DNA of 6,368 nt from JBNJEM01 sp051745935 (GTDB lineage: Bacteria; Planctomycetota; Planctomycetia; Pirellulales; Pirellulaceae), in assembly GCA_051745935.1 (NCBI GenBank), contig JBNJEM010000466.1, forward strand, positions 1 through 6,368, in the 5' to 3' direction. Positions 1 to 5,877 of this stretch are shown one piece after another. The translations under genes and the position numbers were made by a program. The notes under the pieces are model-generated. The model saw nothing but the letters and a program-made list of their open reading frames with translations, did not search any database and was not told the DNA's origin. Position 1 is the stretch's first letter, and each line of letters begins with the position of its first letter.

Positions 1-229
1 ACTGATCGGGACGCGGGGCGCGGTGTTTGGTGGTCCAGTCCAGAAACTCGTCGAGAAGGAGGGCGAGGGATTGAGGGGGAGCGACGGGGGAGTTTTTTCA
101 CCCCCGCATCAGCTCATAGAACCGATCGAAAGCGACCTGCTTGTCATAACCGAGACTGTGCTGCATACCGTCGAGTTGAACGAACCAGCCCCGTCCTTTT
201 CTGAACCACGGTTTGGGATGACGTGCCAT
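1..229 (-). pseudogene. Tyrosine recombinase/integrase, N-terminal part, interrupted by an in-frame stop and cut by the left edge
   Basis: Reading leftwards from an ATG at 229, the frame gives MARHPKPWFRKGRGWFVQLD, then a segment with HSLGYDKQVAFDRFYELM. This is the typical start of the phage-type integrases abundant in planctomycetes: a basic PKPW-R segment, W-V-x-L/I-D-G, then LG-DK-x-A-x-x-x-x-ELM. After residue 43 there is a TGA (98-100). The same frame then continues with KNSPVAPPQSLALLLDEFLD and WTTKHRAP, which looks like the helical core-binding (SAM-like) domain of the same family. The gene is therefore one protein broken by a nonsense codon, and it continues beyond the window. A strong ribosome binding site (GGAGGG, 8 bases before the ATG) supports the start. 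The catalytic domain with its Arg-His-Arg-Tyr residues would lie outside the window, so activity cannot be judged. Family assignment is from recognition, without a search. Confidence 0.72.
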
Positions 230-253
230 AGCAAAAACCCTCCAACTGCAAGG

Positions 254-279
254 AAAAAAACCTTCCAGTGAGCCGAAGG
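254..279 (-). terminator. Probable intrinsic terminator after tRNA-Asp
   Basis: On the minus strand a short stem CCTTC/GAAGG with a 9-base loop (261-279) is followed at once by seven T residues (254-260). It lies between the 3' end of the tRNA-Asp gene and the start of the integrase remnant, where a tRNA terminator is expected. The 5-bp stem is weak; the neighbouring 291-320 hairpin may help. Confidence 0.45.
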
Positions 280-290
280 GCTTGCTGTCG

Positions 291-320
291 CGCCTCGCCT
301 GGTGTCGGCCAGGCGGGGCG
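291..320 (-). other. Strong hairpin downstream of tRNA-Asp
   Basis: A 12-position stem (291-302 with 309-320) has one mismatch and a 6-base loop, with a core of GCCTGG/CCAGGC. It sits 96 bases past the tRNA 3' end in the tRNA's direction. No T-run follows directly. It may be part of a bipartite termination or 3'-processing structure, or a recombination-related dyad near the integrase. Confidence 0.4.
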
Positions 321-415
321 TCTGTTTGAAATTCCGTGCCACGACGAGAATCCGTCGTCCATCGACCGGACGGAGAAGCCACGTAAACCATTGATGTGAC
401 ACGCTTTACGCGAAG

Positions 416-489
<74 letters not shown>

Positions 490-542
490 AGTTCCAGCGC
501 GCCGCGTACAACCAACCCGCGACCACTGGCTGAAAACACCAA

Positions 543-570
543 ATTATACATCGGCAGCGGTCAACTGCAA
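543..570 (-). promoter_or_regulatory. Possible sigma-70 promoter for tRNA-Asp
   Basis: The minus strand has a perfect -10 hexamer TATAAT (543-548) and, 16 bases upstream, TTGCAG as a partial -35. Transcription would start about 45-50 bases before the mature tRNA 5' end, a normal leader for RNase P processing. The -10 is convincing; the -35 is poor. The rest of 490-753 holds no gene that I can support. Confidence 0.4.
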
Positions 571-753
571 GCCCATCGGAAAATCGAACCGCTGGGGGAT
601 TTTGCTTCCGGTGGGAAGAGTCCCCTGCCAACAGCGCCCGCCTGGCGCCTGCCGATGCACGCCCAAATTGTCCAAAAAATGATGCCACTGCTTGCAGGGT
701 GACCTACATTTTCGAGGAATACACGCCTTGACTCACTTTTTTGGGGGAGGGGT

Positions 754-900
754 ATGGGGTACAGAATTGAACAGCTGTTGGAGTCCGTGTTTCAGACTTG
801 TGGGACCCTGGACCGTGAGGAGTGGATCGGCGTAATGGTCGTGGTCACGGTTTTAGGGTACTTCTGCATGCGTGGTTTCGGATCCCGCACCAAATACTGA
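754..900 (+). CDS. Small single-pass membrane protein, 48 aa, unknown function
   Basis: This short frame starts at an ATG preceded by a very purine-rich site (GGGGGAGGGG, 743-752). It encodes an N-terminal polar, acidic part (MGYRIEQLLESVFQTCG), then LDREEW, a hydrophobic stretch of about 15 residues (IGVMVVVTVLGYFCM, roughly 25-39) and a basic tail RGFGSRTKY. The layout suggests one membrane helix with the basic tail in the cytoplasm. The C-terminal CMRGFGSR pattern seems familiar from very small planctomycete proteins, but this is an impression and not a verified match. The 138-aa gene begins 60 bases downstream on the same strand, so the two may be co-transcribed. Function unknown. Confidence 0.6.
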   Translation: MGYRIEQLLESVFQTCGTLDREEWIGVMVVVTVLGYFCMRGFGSRTKY

Positions 901-960
901 GCCGTACCCACTCCATCGCCTCTGCCGCGATTCGCTTCATATTTCACGGGGAAAAAAGCG

Positions 961-1377
961 ATGGCCATTTTTCTATTCGCGCTGACCCTCGCCATCACGC
1001 TAATGAGTATGGGGGTGACTGGCTACTTGGCTAGCCGTCGCCAGCGACGCAGGACGGCCGAGAGAATGCTGGAGCTGACCAGCCGGCTGGATCATGCCAG
1101 TACGCTGATCGCCAGGGTGGAGTCGATTTCGGAGCGGTTACGGTGTGCCATGGCAACGCACCATTCCACGCTTGCCCACTGCCACGACCAAATCCAAGTA
1201 CTCAGCGACAAGCATTCCGACAATGCCGACCCCGCGCATCACATGCATTTGCAGGACGCTTTTCAGCCCACCCAACGGCTCTCGGATGACATTGCCCATG
1301 CCTATGACGAGCTCCGACAACACACCCGAGCGTTCCGCCATTTGCAGAAGCCCCGACGGCAAGCCAGGGAAGAGTAA
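961..1377 (+). CDS. Membrane-anchored helical protein, 138 aa, unknown function
   Basis: The protein opens with a hydrophobic segment (about residues 2-24, AIFLFALTLAITLMSMGV onward), then a strongly basic stop-transfer SRRQRRR. The remaining residues, about 33 to 138, should therefore be cytoplasmic. They are rich in Leu, Glu, Gln, Arg and His and look largely helical, possibly coiled coil (RMLELTSRLDHASTLIARVE, later LSDDIAHAYDELRQHT). This TM-plus-helix arrangement resembles the N-terminal part of planctomycete GGDEF diguanylate cyclases, but the frame ends at TAA without any GGDEF motif, and none is seen in the next bases. It is either a stand-alone small protein or the remnant of a longer one. 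No in-frame start lies close upstream, and only a weak ribosome binding site (ACGGGGAAAA) precedes the ATG. It faces the TPR gene across a 281-base convergent spacer. Confidence 0.6.
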   Translation: MAIFLFALTLAITLMSMGVTGYLASRRQRRRTAERMLELTSRLDHASTLIARVESISERLRCAMATHHSTLAHCHDQIQVLSDKHSDNADPAHHMHLQDAFQPTQRLSDDIAHAYDELRQHTRAFRHLQKPRRQAREE

Positions 1378-1466
1378 CCCCGCGCCGCCCGGAAACACGA
1401 CCTGGGCTGATGAAAACCGGGGAATTGGGCGGACTAGAGGCGATACGGTTTCCAGCATTGGTTCCG

Positions 1467-1495
1467 CCCCTTTGGGTTCGGCGTAGGCAAAGGGG
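1467..1495. terminator. Hairpin in the convergent spacer, possible bidirectional terminator
   Basis: CCCCTTTG (1467-1474) and CAAAGGGG (1488-1495) form a perfect 8-bp stem with a 13-base loop. It lies between the plus-strand 138-aa gene and the minus-strand TPR gene, where terminators for both are expected. No T-run follows on either strand, so termination is only suggested by position. The rest of 1378-1658 holds the repeat copy at 1542-1638 and no gene that I can support. Confidence 0.3.
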
Positions 1496-1541
1496 TAAGG
1501 CGTGACCAAACGGGACACGCGATCCGAAACGGATGTCTACG

Positions 1542-1638
1542 TCAGGCGGTCGGATTTGTCCGGGTGGAAAGCTGCCCGACGCACCGCGTCCTCCCGTTGG
1601 TCGGACTCACACCGGACAAAGTCATCCGCGACCGGTAT
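1542..1638 (-). repeat. 97-bp repeat, copy A (inverted partner at 3495-3591)
   Basis: Read on the minus strand, this segment matches 3495-3591 on the plus strand at 83 of 97 bases with no gaps. Shared blocks include GCGGATGACTTTGT, TCCGACCAACGGGAGGAC and CAGCTTTCCACCCGGACA. Similarity stops abruptly at both ends. Substitutions change the translation to a similar degree in the four frames compared, so there is no sign that it is maintained as a protein. The copy begins about 20 bases after the TPR stop codon. A has a 9-bp perfect internal inverted repeat (TTTGTCCGG at 1555-1563, complement at 1612-1620), but that pairing is largely lost in B. It is probably a dispersed repeat or a small mobile-element remnant. 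Confidence 0.8.
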
Positions 1639-1658
1639 AACGGTGCGAGGTTTCACCT

Positions 1659-2900
1659 CTAAAACAGCCGCGGGGTCGGTTCGTAGCCCAACTGAACCAC
1701 TTGATTTCGATCCTTTTCGGCCGCTTGGTCCATGCCGAGGGCCTGGTGAACCAGCATTTGATGATAGTACATCACGGCCTTGCCCTGCAGCGTGGCGTTG
1801 TGGGAAGCCATGAGGCGTCGCATGTCGACCATTCGATACTTCATGGCTTCCTTTTGCCACGAGAACGTGGAACAGATCGCATCAATCATCGTGGTGGCGT
1901 CATGCATGTCCCGCCGGGCCGCGTTGAGATGGCCCCGCTGGTAGTGAAGAAAGCCCCGGGTATCGAGTTTGTTGCTCGTGTCTTGGAGGCGGCGGACAGC
2001 GTCCATGAAATCGCTGGGCTCGGCCATGGCCAGATTGCCGTCGGGGGCCAGTTGGTCGATTTTTTTTCGAGTTTTTTTGGCCGCCCCCGGCTGCTCGAGC
2101 GCATCCCACACGTCCGCCCGCAGACTGAGAATTCCGGCCAAATGGGATTTCAGCAAACTTGCCTGTTCCCGGTAGTCCTCTTTCCGTCCCTGTTGCCTTG
2201 GAGGTAACTCGTCGAGCACTTTCAGACGGTCGACCGCCCGCCGATATTTGGTTTGGGCACTCTGGACCGCTTTATTCAAGCTTTTTGCCGCCATGGCGGG
2301 TTTGTCCTGAGCAAAGAGGGTATATCCGCGGTGGAACTGGAGGTATCCCAACGGATCGAGTATACCGATCCGCGTGCCGGAGACGTCCAAGGCCTCATTG
2401 GCCAATCGGAGCCCCTCTTGCAAATCGTGTTTTCCCACGGCATGGGCATACGCCAGGGAATTGACCAATTCGGCCCGAGCCTCGGTGGTCAGCCATTTGC
2501 TTTCCTGCAACAGTTCCGTCAACTCGGCAATCGCCGCCTCGTGGCGGCCCACTCGCATCAACAGTTGACTTCGTGTGTATACCAGTTCCGTCGTGTCGAG
2601 CCCCAGCTCCCGAGCCCGCTCACAATCCTTGAGGCCGCTGTCCCACTCTCCCGTCTCCAGTTTGAGTCGAGCCCGTTGCGCGTGGAACCGGGGCTCGGTG
2701 TCGTTCCAGGCGATTGCTCTGCTCAAATACTGTCGCGCCACGACGTATTCTTGGTTGAGTTCTGCTTCGTCCGCCGCGGCCTGGTACCACCGCGCCACCT
2801 CGCGGGGCCATTCAGTGATCAATACTGGCCCTCCAACCAAAGTGACCACGGACAAGAGAATCAGTAGTGTGGAGACCGCCATCCCGTACGTATGCTGCAC
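1659..2900 (-). CDS. Membrane-anchored TPR-repeat protein, 413 aa
   Basis: The protein starts with an uncleaved signal anchor (about residues 7-28, MAVSTLLILLSVVTLVGG), then WPREVARWYQAAADEAELNQ. Two-helix repeats of the tetratricopeptide type follow: roughly 43-70 (AVARQYLSRAI-like), 72-103 (FHAQRARLKLETGEWDSGL), 106-135 (RSQLLMRVGRHEAAIAELTE), 185-215 (HRGYTLFAQDKPAMAAKSLN), 314-340 (GFLHYQRGHLNAARRD) and 376-405, ending GYEPTPRLF. Such repeats bind other proteins; the partner cannot be named. The domain should project from the membrane. The start is a GTG at 2900 with AAGGG 8 bases upstream; an ATG at 2882 is possible and would shorten the protein by 6 residues. Two poly-A tracts (A8 and A7 in the mRNA sense, 2060-2067 and 2072-2078) occur around residue 277. 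The gene is alone, flanked by the inverted repeat copies. Specific function unknown. Confidence 0.85.
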   Translation of the reverse strand: MQHTYGMAVSTLLILLSVVTLVGGPVLITEWPREVARWYQAAADEAELNQEYVVARQYLSRAIAWNDTEPRFHAQRARLKLETGEWDSGLKDCERARELGLDTTELVYTRSQLLMRVGRHEAAIAELTELLQESKWLTTEARAELVNSLAYAHAVGKHDLQEGLRLANEALDVSGTRIGILDPLGYLQFHRGYTLFAQDKPAMAAKSLNKAVQSAQTKYRRAVDRLKVLDELPPRQQGRKEDYREQASLLKSHLAGILSLRADVWDALEQPGAAKKTRKKIDQLAPDGNLAMAEPSDFMDAVRRLQDTSNKLDTRGFLHYQRGHLNAARRDMHDATTMIDAICSTFSWQKEAMKYRMVDMRRLMASHNATLQGKAVMYYHQMLVHQALGMDQAAEKDRNQVVQLGYEPTPRLF

Positions 2901-3110
2901 GAATTGAACCCTTTTTCATACCCTTGGCTGCACCAGCAACCGAAAAACAAGATACTCACAGCGGCTGAAATCCCGACTGGCATCGCCAGAATCCATATCG
3001 ACTTGGTCGGCCGCGGCGACGTAGCAGGCGGGTGTTGTCGCGGCCCGCCCCTCACACAGTCTTCGGGCTAACGAATTGTAACACCTTAGCCGATGGGCAG
3101 CCATGTACGC

Positions 3111-3210
3111 GAGCCGTGCCAGGCGGACGCCGGTTGACGGAGAATTCTCCCGTATCTTGCCCGGATCCACGGCTCTCAGGCCGGGAAAGCCTGAGCCACG
3201 GCAACCGGCG
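3111..3210. promoter_or_regulatory. Cluster of competing inverted repeats, possible structured RNA or operator
   Basis: Within 100 bases there are four complementary pairings. A 9-bp perfect outer stem, CGCCGGTTG (3128-3136) with CAACCGGCG (3202-3210), encloses a near-palindrome ACGGAGAATTCTCCCGT (3137-3153) and a hairpin GGCTCTCAGGC (3171-3181) with GCCTGAGCC (3189-3197), 9 pairs with a 2-base bulge. A fourth pairing, GAGCCGTG (3111-3118) with CACGGCTC (3168-3175), is perfect but excludes the last hairpin. The element lies 211-310 bases before the TPR start, so in minus-strand RNA it could be part of that gene's leader. I do not recognise a known riboswitch class in it. Confidence 0.35.
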
Positions 3211-3494
3211 AACCAGGTTCCCCGAATTGTACGGACTCGCGGGCCGGGGGCGATCCAGGCATGCTTCACGCCGTCACAAAGGGCACGGATGTGGTCAAAC
3301 ATTTCCGCGAAAACCGGCTGAAACGTGATGAATTCCGTCTCCTCGCGCCGCGCGTCGCGGCCGCCCGACCGCGGTACAAATCCCCCGGGTCGGGTGCCGC
3401 TCCTCCGGCAGAAAATCTTCCAATAACCGCCCCGTGGCGAGAAGGTACACTTGCAAAAACGGGGATCGTGAGGCATGCTTGGCAGTTGGAGGGT

Positions 3495-3591
3495 ATACCG
3501 GTGGCGGATGACTTTGTTGGCCGCGACTCCGACCAACGGGAGGACGGCTTGCGCCGGCCAGCTTTCCACCCGGACACATCCCACCGCCTGA
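3495..3591 (+). repeat. 97-bp repeat, copy B (inverted partner at 1542-1638)
   Basis: This is the plus-strand copy of the repeat, 83 of 97 bases identical to the reverse complement of 1542-1638. The variable patches are 3516-3524 and 3546-3555; the rest is nearly invariant. The two copies enclose 1.86 kb, including the whole TPR gene, and point outward. No target-site duplication is visible outside the copies (flanks GATGTCTACG and AGTATAGAGC). Confidence 0.8.
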
Positions 3592-4002
3592 AGTATAGAG
3601 CGTGCGGCTGACCTTGCATTCAATCCCTGGTTCCGTAACCCTCCCGCCGTCCATTAGTCTGCTTACCCGAAGAACGTCGTTCATTTTGAGTCAAGTTCTA
3701 GCGACCAACGGGAGCGCACCATCCCCGTGCGGTGTCCCTATTTGGTTGGCGGCCCCGCCGCCTTGGGCGTGTACTAGTGAGGGAAGCAGGGGACCAGCGA
3801 TCGCCGGCGGCCGTCGCTCAGCACGCAGAGGCCCCCCTGCGGGACACGTTCGACGCGTTTCCCTCAGGGCGAACGGGCGCCGGGTTCGCGGTTAAACCGA
3901 CGCGGACGATAAAACGGACGGGGTTTTCGATGACAGCACGCGTGCCATTGTGGTTCAGATGGCCAAGTGGACACGTTTCGCCAAAACGAGGAGGAGATCG
4001 AC

Positions 4003-4332
4003 ATGCCATTGTTCGAGGTCGAAACCGAAGCTCACATAATCATCACGTGGGCAAATGACGAGGCTGCCGCCAACGTGGTGGTTGCGGAAACCTACCCCCG
4101 CGATAAGGTAATCCGCTTAACGAAGCGACCTCGCGATACATGGGTGATTTCCAAAAGTGCGTTAGGACTGACGCCCGGGCAAAGTACGGATCCCTGCAAC
4201 ATCGCGCGAGACTGTTTATCAAAAGCGTGTGGTGACAAAGTGCACGCCATTCGGCTTTTCATGCACGAAACAGGGTTCGATTTGGAGAATGCTCGAAAAG
4301 TCGTCGAATCGAACATGGTCATGGGATGGTAG
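4003..4332 (+). CDS. Small soluble protein with an L7/L12 C-terminal-like motif, 109 aa
   Basis: The ATG at 4003 is chosen because an excellent ribosome binding site (GAGGAGGAG, 7 bases upstream) precedes it; a GTG at 3967 would add 12 residues but ignores that site. The protein begins MPLFEVETEAHIIITWANDE with no signal peptide, continues with a basic part (KVIRLTKRPRDTWVISKSAL) and ends GDKVHAIRLFMHETGFDLEN, ARKVVESNMVMGW. The final part resembles the C-terminal domain of ribosomal protein L7/L12 (pattern K-x-x-x-I-x-x-x-x-x-x-TG-x-x-L-x-x-A-x-x-x-V-E), which contacts translation GTPases; small stand-alone versions of that fold occur in bacteria. The two cysteines (CNIARDC) are spaced six apart. 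The whole looks like a conserved planctomycete hypothetical protein, but a role in translation is only inference. It converges on the lipoprotein gene; a GGGGCA/TGCCCC stem (4361-4386) follows its stop. Confidence 0.82.
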   Translation: MPLFEVETEAHIIITWANDEAAANVVVAETYPRDKVIRLTKRPRDTWVISKSALGLTPGQSTDPCNIARDCLSKACGDKVHAIRLFMHETGFDLENARKVVESNMVMGW

Positions 4333-4360
4333 CTCAGTGACCAAAACCTAGGCCGCCCGC

Positions 4361-4386
4361 GGGGCAGGCTCATTGCGGTTTGCCCC
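4361..4386. terminator. Weak hairpin between convergent genes
   Basis: GGGGCA (4361-4366) and TGCCCC (4381-4386) form a 6-bp stem with a 14-base loop, 29 bases after the stop of the 109-aa gene and in front of the end of the convergent lipoprotein gene. No T-run follows. Assignment is by position only. Confidence 0.2.
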
Positions 4387-4512
4387 CGTTGCTTTCCCCA
4401 CTTCGAGCCGTTCTTGCTTCCCCATATTTGAGGGGTCGCGTCCGTGCTAGGCTCTCGTCCGAGCAACGCGGCTCAGCTCCGATCCTGGCCGCATGCTCGT
4501 CCTTGGCGCGAT

Positions 4513-5772
4513 TCAGCGCGAATAGGTGCTCCCAGACGAATACGTCGAGTTCCCGGAGGGGGAAGCCGTGCGGGTGGTTGGCCATGCGTCGCTTTGGCGG
4601 CTCGTACTGCCCGGCTGATAGGTTTGGTCGGTGGGATAGCTACTATTGGCCGAGGTGGATGTGCTCTGTTCACTCGATGTTCCGCTCGCGGGATTGGTGC
4701 CGCCGCTGGCGCCATAGCTACCCCGTGCGTTGTACGCGGATGCCGTCGTGCCGTAGTTGCTGGACGGTCCCTCGCTGGAGGCGCCGTCATGGGAGGCCCC
4801 GTCGTGGGAGGTACCGTCGTGGGAGGTACCGTCGTTGGAGGCGCCGTAGCTGGAGGCCCCGTAGCGGGATCGCCCATAATTGGAGGACCCGTCGGAGGAC
4901 TGGTTGTTTGGCGCCGTGTCGTTTGGCCCGCTGTTCGAAGCGGACGGGTTGGCATCTGTCGAATTCTGATAAGACGCGCCGGTGGATGGTTGCGTCGGAT
5001 AGCTGCTGGCCCCGGGACTCGGATACCGGTTCGTGCCGGCGGCGCCGCTTGCCGGGTTTGTGGAGGGATAGCCGCTGGTTGCTGGGGTTGAGGGATACCT
5101 TGGGGTGGTTACGTCTTGACCAGCACTCGCCGCCGCCCCAGTTCCGTATCGCGAAGCCGCGGGCGACTGGGACGCGTGGCTTTGAGGATTCCCATACGCC
5201 GAGCTCCCGTATCCCGAGGCATTGGAAGCGCCGTTACCGTAGCTGTTGGACGGCCACGTTGCCGTGGAATTGGAGGCGCCGCTCCGATAGGTTTCCGCGG
5301 AACGCGCGTCAGCCGTCGACGCGGGAGATCTTCCCGCGGCGGGATGTGATTCGGAATAGAAGCCTTGTTGGGTACCGGTTGAGCTGCCGCTACCCGTGCT
5401 GTAGGGGCCCGTTGCATATGGCGACCCACTACTGTTGCCGGCTTGTCGCGCCGCGTATTTTTCCCGCTCCGATCCCGTTGCTGAAGCCTGGGCATGGGAC
5501 GTGGATGAATCGGAATAGGAGCTACCCGTGGGGGCACTCGCCACGGCAGACGACGGGTTGGATTCACCCGAGGAATACGGTGGATATTGCACGGAAGGAG
5601 GCTGGGGCGTTGTGCGGGTGCCGGCAATCGACGAGGTGGGAGGCTTTTTATCGCCCCAACTCAACCAACTCGATCCAGGCAATCCCCACCCGGTGCTTTT
5701 ACAGCCTGTAGTACAACACACCGCAGTGAGTGCGACGATTCCGAGCGAGTAACGCCAGATTGAATTGCGCAT
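4513..5772 (-). CDS. Low-complexity Ser/Gly/Tyr/Pro-rich lipoprotein, 419 aa
   Basis: The N-terminus MRNSIWRYSLGIVALTAVCC followed by TTGCKS is a bacterial lipoprotein signal: a basic start, a hydrophobic core and a lipobox-like TTGC with Cys24 as the lipidated residue. Thr at -3 is less usual than Leu or Val. A short Trp-containing segment (GWGLPGSSWLSWGDKKPP) and SSIAGT follow, a pattern I associate with planctomycete surface lipoproteins. The rest, about residues 75-419, is almost wholly Ser, Gly, Tyr, Pro, Ala, Thr and Asn with recurrent SYG, RYPS and YGAS units, so it should be disordered and surface exposed. Residues about 293-337 are pentapeptide repeats encoded by a 15-bp tandem array. 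The frame is open upstream to 5895, but only a GTG without a binding site lies there, so the ATG at 5772 before the signal peptide is taken. Function unknown; cell-envelope or matrix structural roles are possible. Confidence 0.85.
   Translation of the reverse strand: MRNSIWRYSLGIVALTAVCCTTGCKSTGWGLPGSSWLSWGDKKPPTSSIAGTRTTPQPPSVQYPPYSSGESNPSSAVASAPTGSSYSDSSTSHAQASATGSEREKYAARQAGNSSGSPYATGPYSTGSGSSTGTQQGFYSESHPAAGRSPASTADARSAETYRSGASNSTATWPSNSYGNGASNASGYGSSAYGNPQSHASQSPAASRYGTGAAASAGQDVTTPRYPSTPATSGYPSTNPASGAAGTNRYPSPGASSYPTQPSTGASYQNSTDANPSASNSGPNDTAPNNQSSDGSSNYGRSRYGASSYGASNDGTSHDGTSHDGASHDGASSEGPSSNYGTTASAYNARGSYGASGGTNPASGTSSEQSTSTSANSSYPTDQTYQPGSTSRQSDAWPTTRTASPSGNSTYSSGSTYSR
4762..4896 (-). 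repeat. 15-bp tandem repeat, nine units, inside the lipoprotein gene
   Basis: Nine consecutive 15-base units on the plus strand follow the form GGAGGNNCCGTCGTG. The two best-preserved units (4807-4821 and 4822-4836) differ at one base. In the minus-strand frame each unit encodes a pentapeptide: HDGTS, HDGAS, NDGTS, SYGAS, RYGAS, NYGRS and variants. The period is a multiple of three, so gain or loss of units keeps the frame. Edge units are more diverged than central ones. Confidence 0.85.
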
Positions 5773-5877
5773 GGTTTTGAAGACCTTACGTAAAGACGAG
5801 GATTCGCGAGGGCCAGAACCAGAACTGCGAGTGGACCCGGCCGTTTTCTTTGTACCGGAAAAATCAAACGAGGAGCT

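Larger units (their letters stand above)
2901..4002. other. Gene-poor 1.1-kb interval
   Basis: No frame here can be defended as a gene. Several long frames overlap one another on both strands (minus 2916-3623, plus 3261-3611, minus 3295-3684), as happens by chance in GC-rich DNA. The longest, minus 2916-3623, would need a TTG start, has no family that I recognise, and runs through repeat copy B and the inverted repeats at 3111-3210. Its middle part (EFITFQPVFAEMFDHIRALC) does look protein-like, so a decayed gene is possible. A short hydrophobic stretch (SIWILAMPVGISAAVSILFF, minus strand near 2990) also lies just before the TPR gene. Bases 3592-4002 show only GC-rich dyads such as that around 3800-3820, and no promoter that I can name. 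Confidence 0.5.

Noticed and set aside
1555..1620. 9-bp stem inside repeat copy A as a conserved RNA helix
   Set aside because: Copy B keeps only about six of nine pairs with no compensating changes, so the helix is not supported.
1701..2867. Plus-strand frames of 168 and 204 residues opposite the TPR gene
   Set aside because: The minus-strand TPR protein has clear repeats and a membrane anchor; these are its antisense shadows.
3483..3495. GCAGTTGGAGGGT shared with the integrase leader (239-251, minus strand)
   Set aside because: A single 13-base match between two places in 6.4 kb can arise by chance, and it contains a ribosome binding site-like core.
2916..3623. 235-residue minus-strand frame ending 15 bases before the TPR start
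   Set aside because: TTG start, no family recognised, runs through repeat B and the 3111-3210 dyads, and two other long frames overlap it. Kept only as a possible decayed gene.
3703..3714. Third occurrence of the repeat core GACCAACGGGAG
   Set aside because: Only a 12-base match without flanking similarity; too short to call a third copy.
3967..4002. GTG start extending the 109-aa protein by 12 residues
   Set aside because: The extension consists largely of the ribosome binding site region; the ATG at 4003 is much better placed.
4370..4585. 71-residue minus-strand frame (MANHPHGFPLRELDVFVWEH...) overlapping the lipoprotein 3' end
   Set aside because: Its natural-looking start is out of frame inside the lipoprotein coding region, there is no ribosome binding site, and the tail is unremarkable.
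4380..5711. Long plus-strand frames of 443 and 215 residues (Arg/Trp-rich and Gly/Val-rich)
   Set aside because: They lie opposite the lipoprotein gene, and their composition is the mirror of its Ser/Gly/Tyr codons and its 15-bp repeat.
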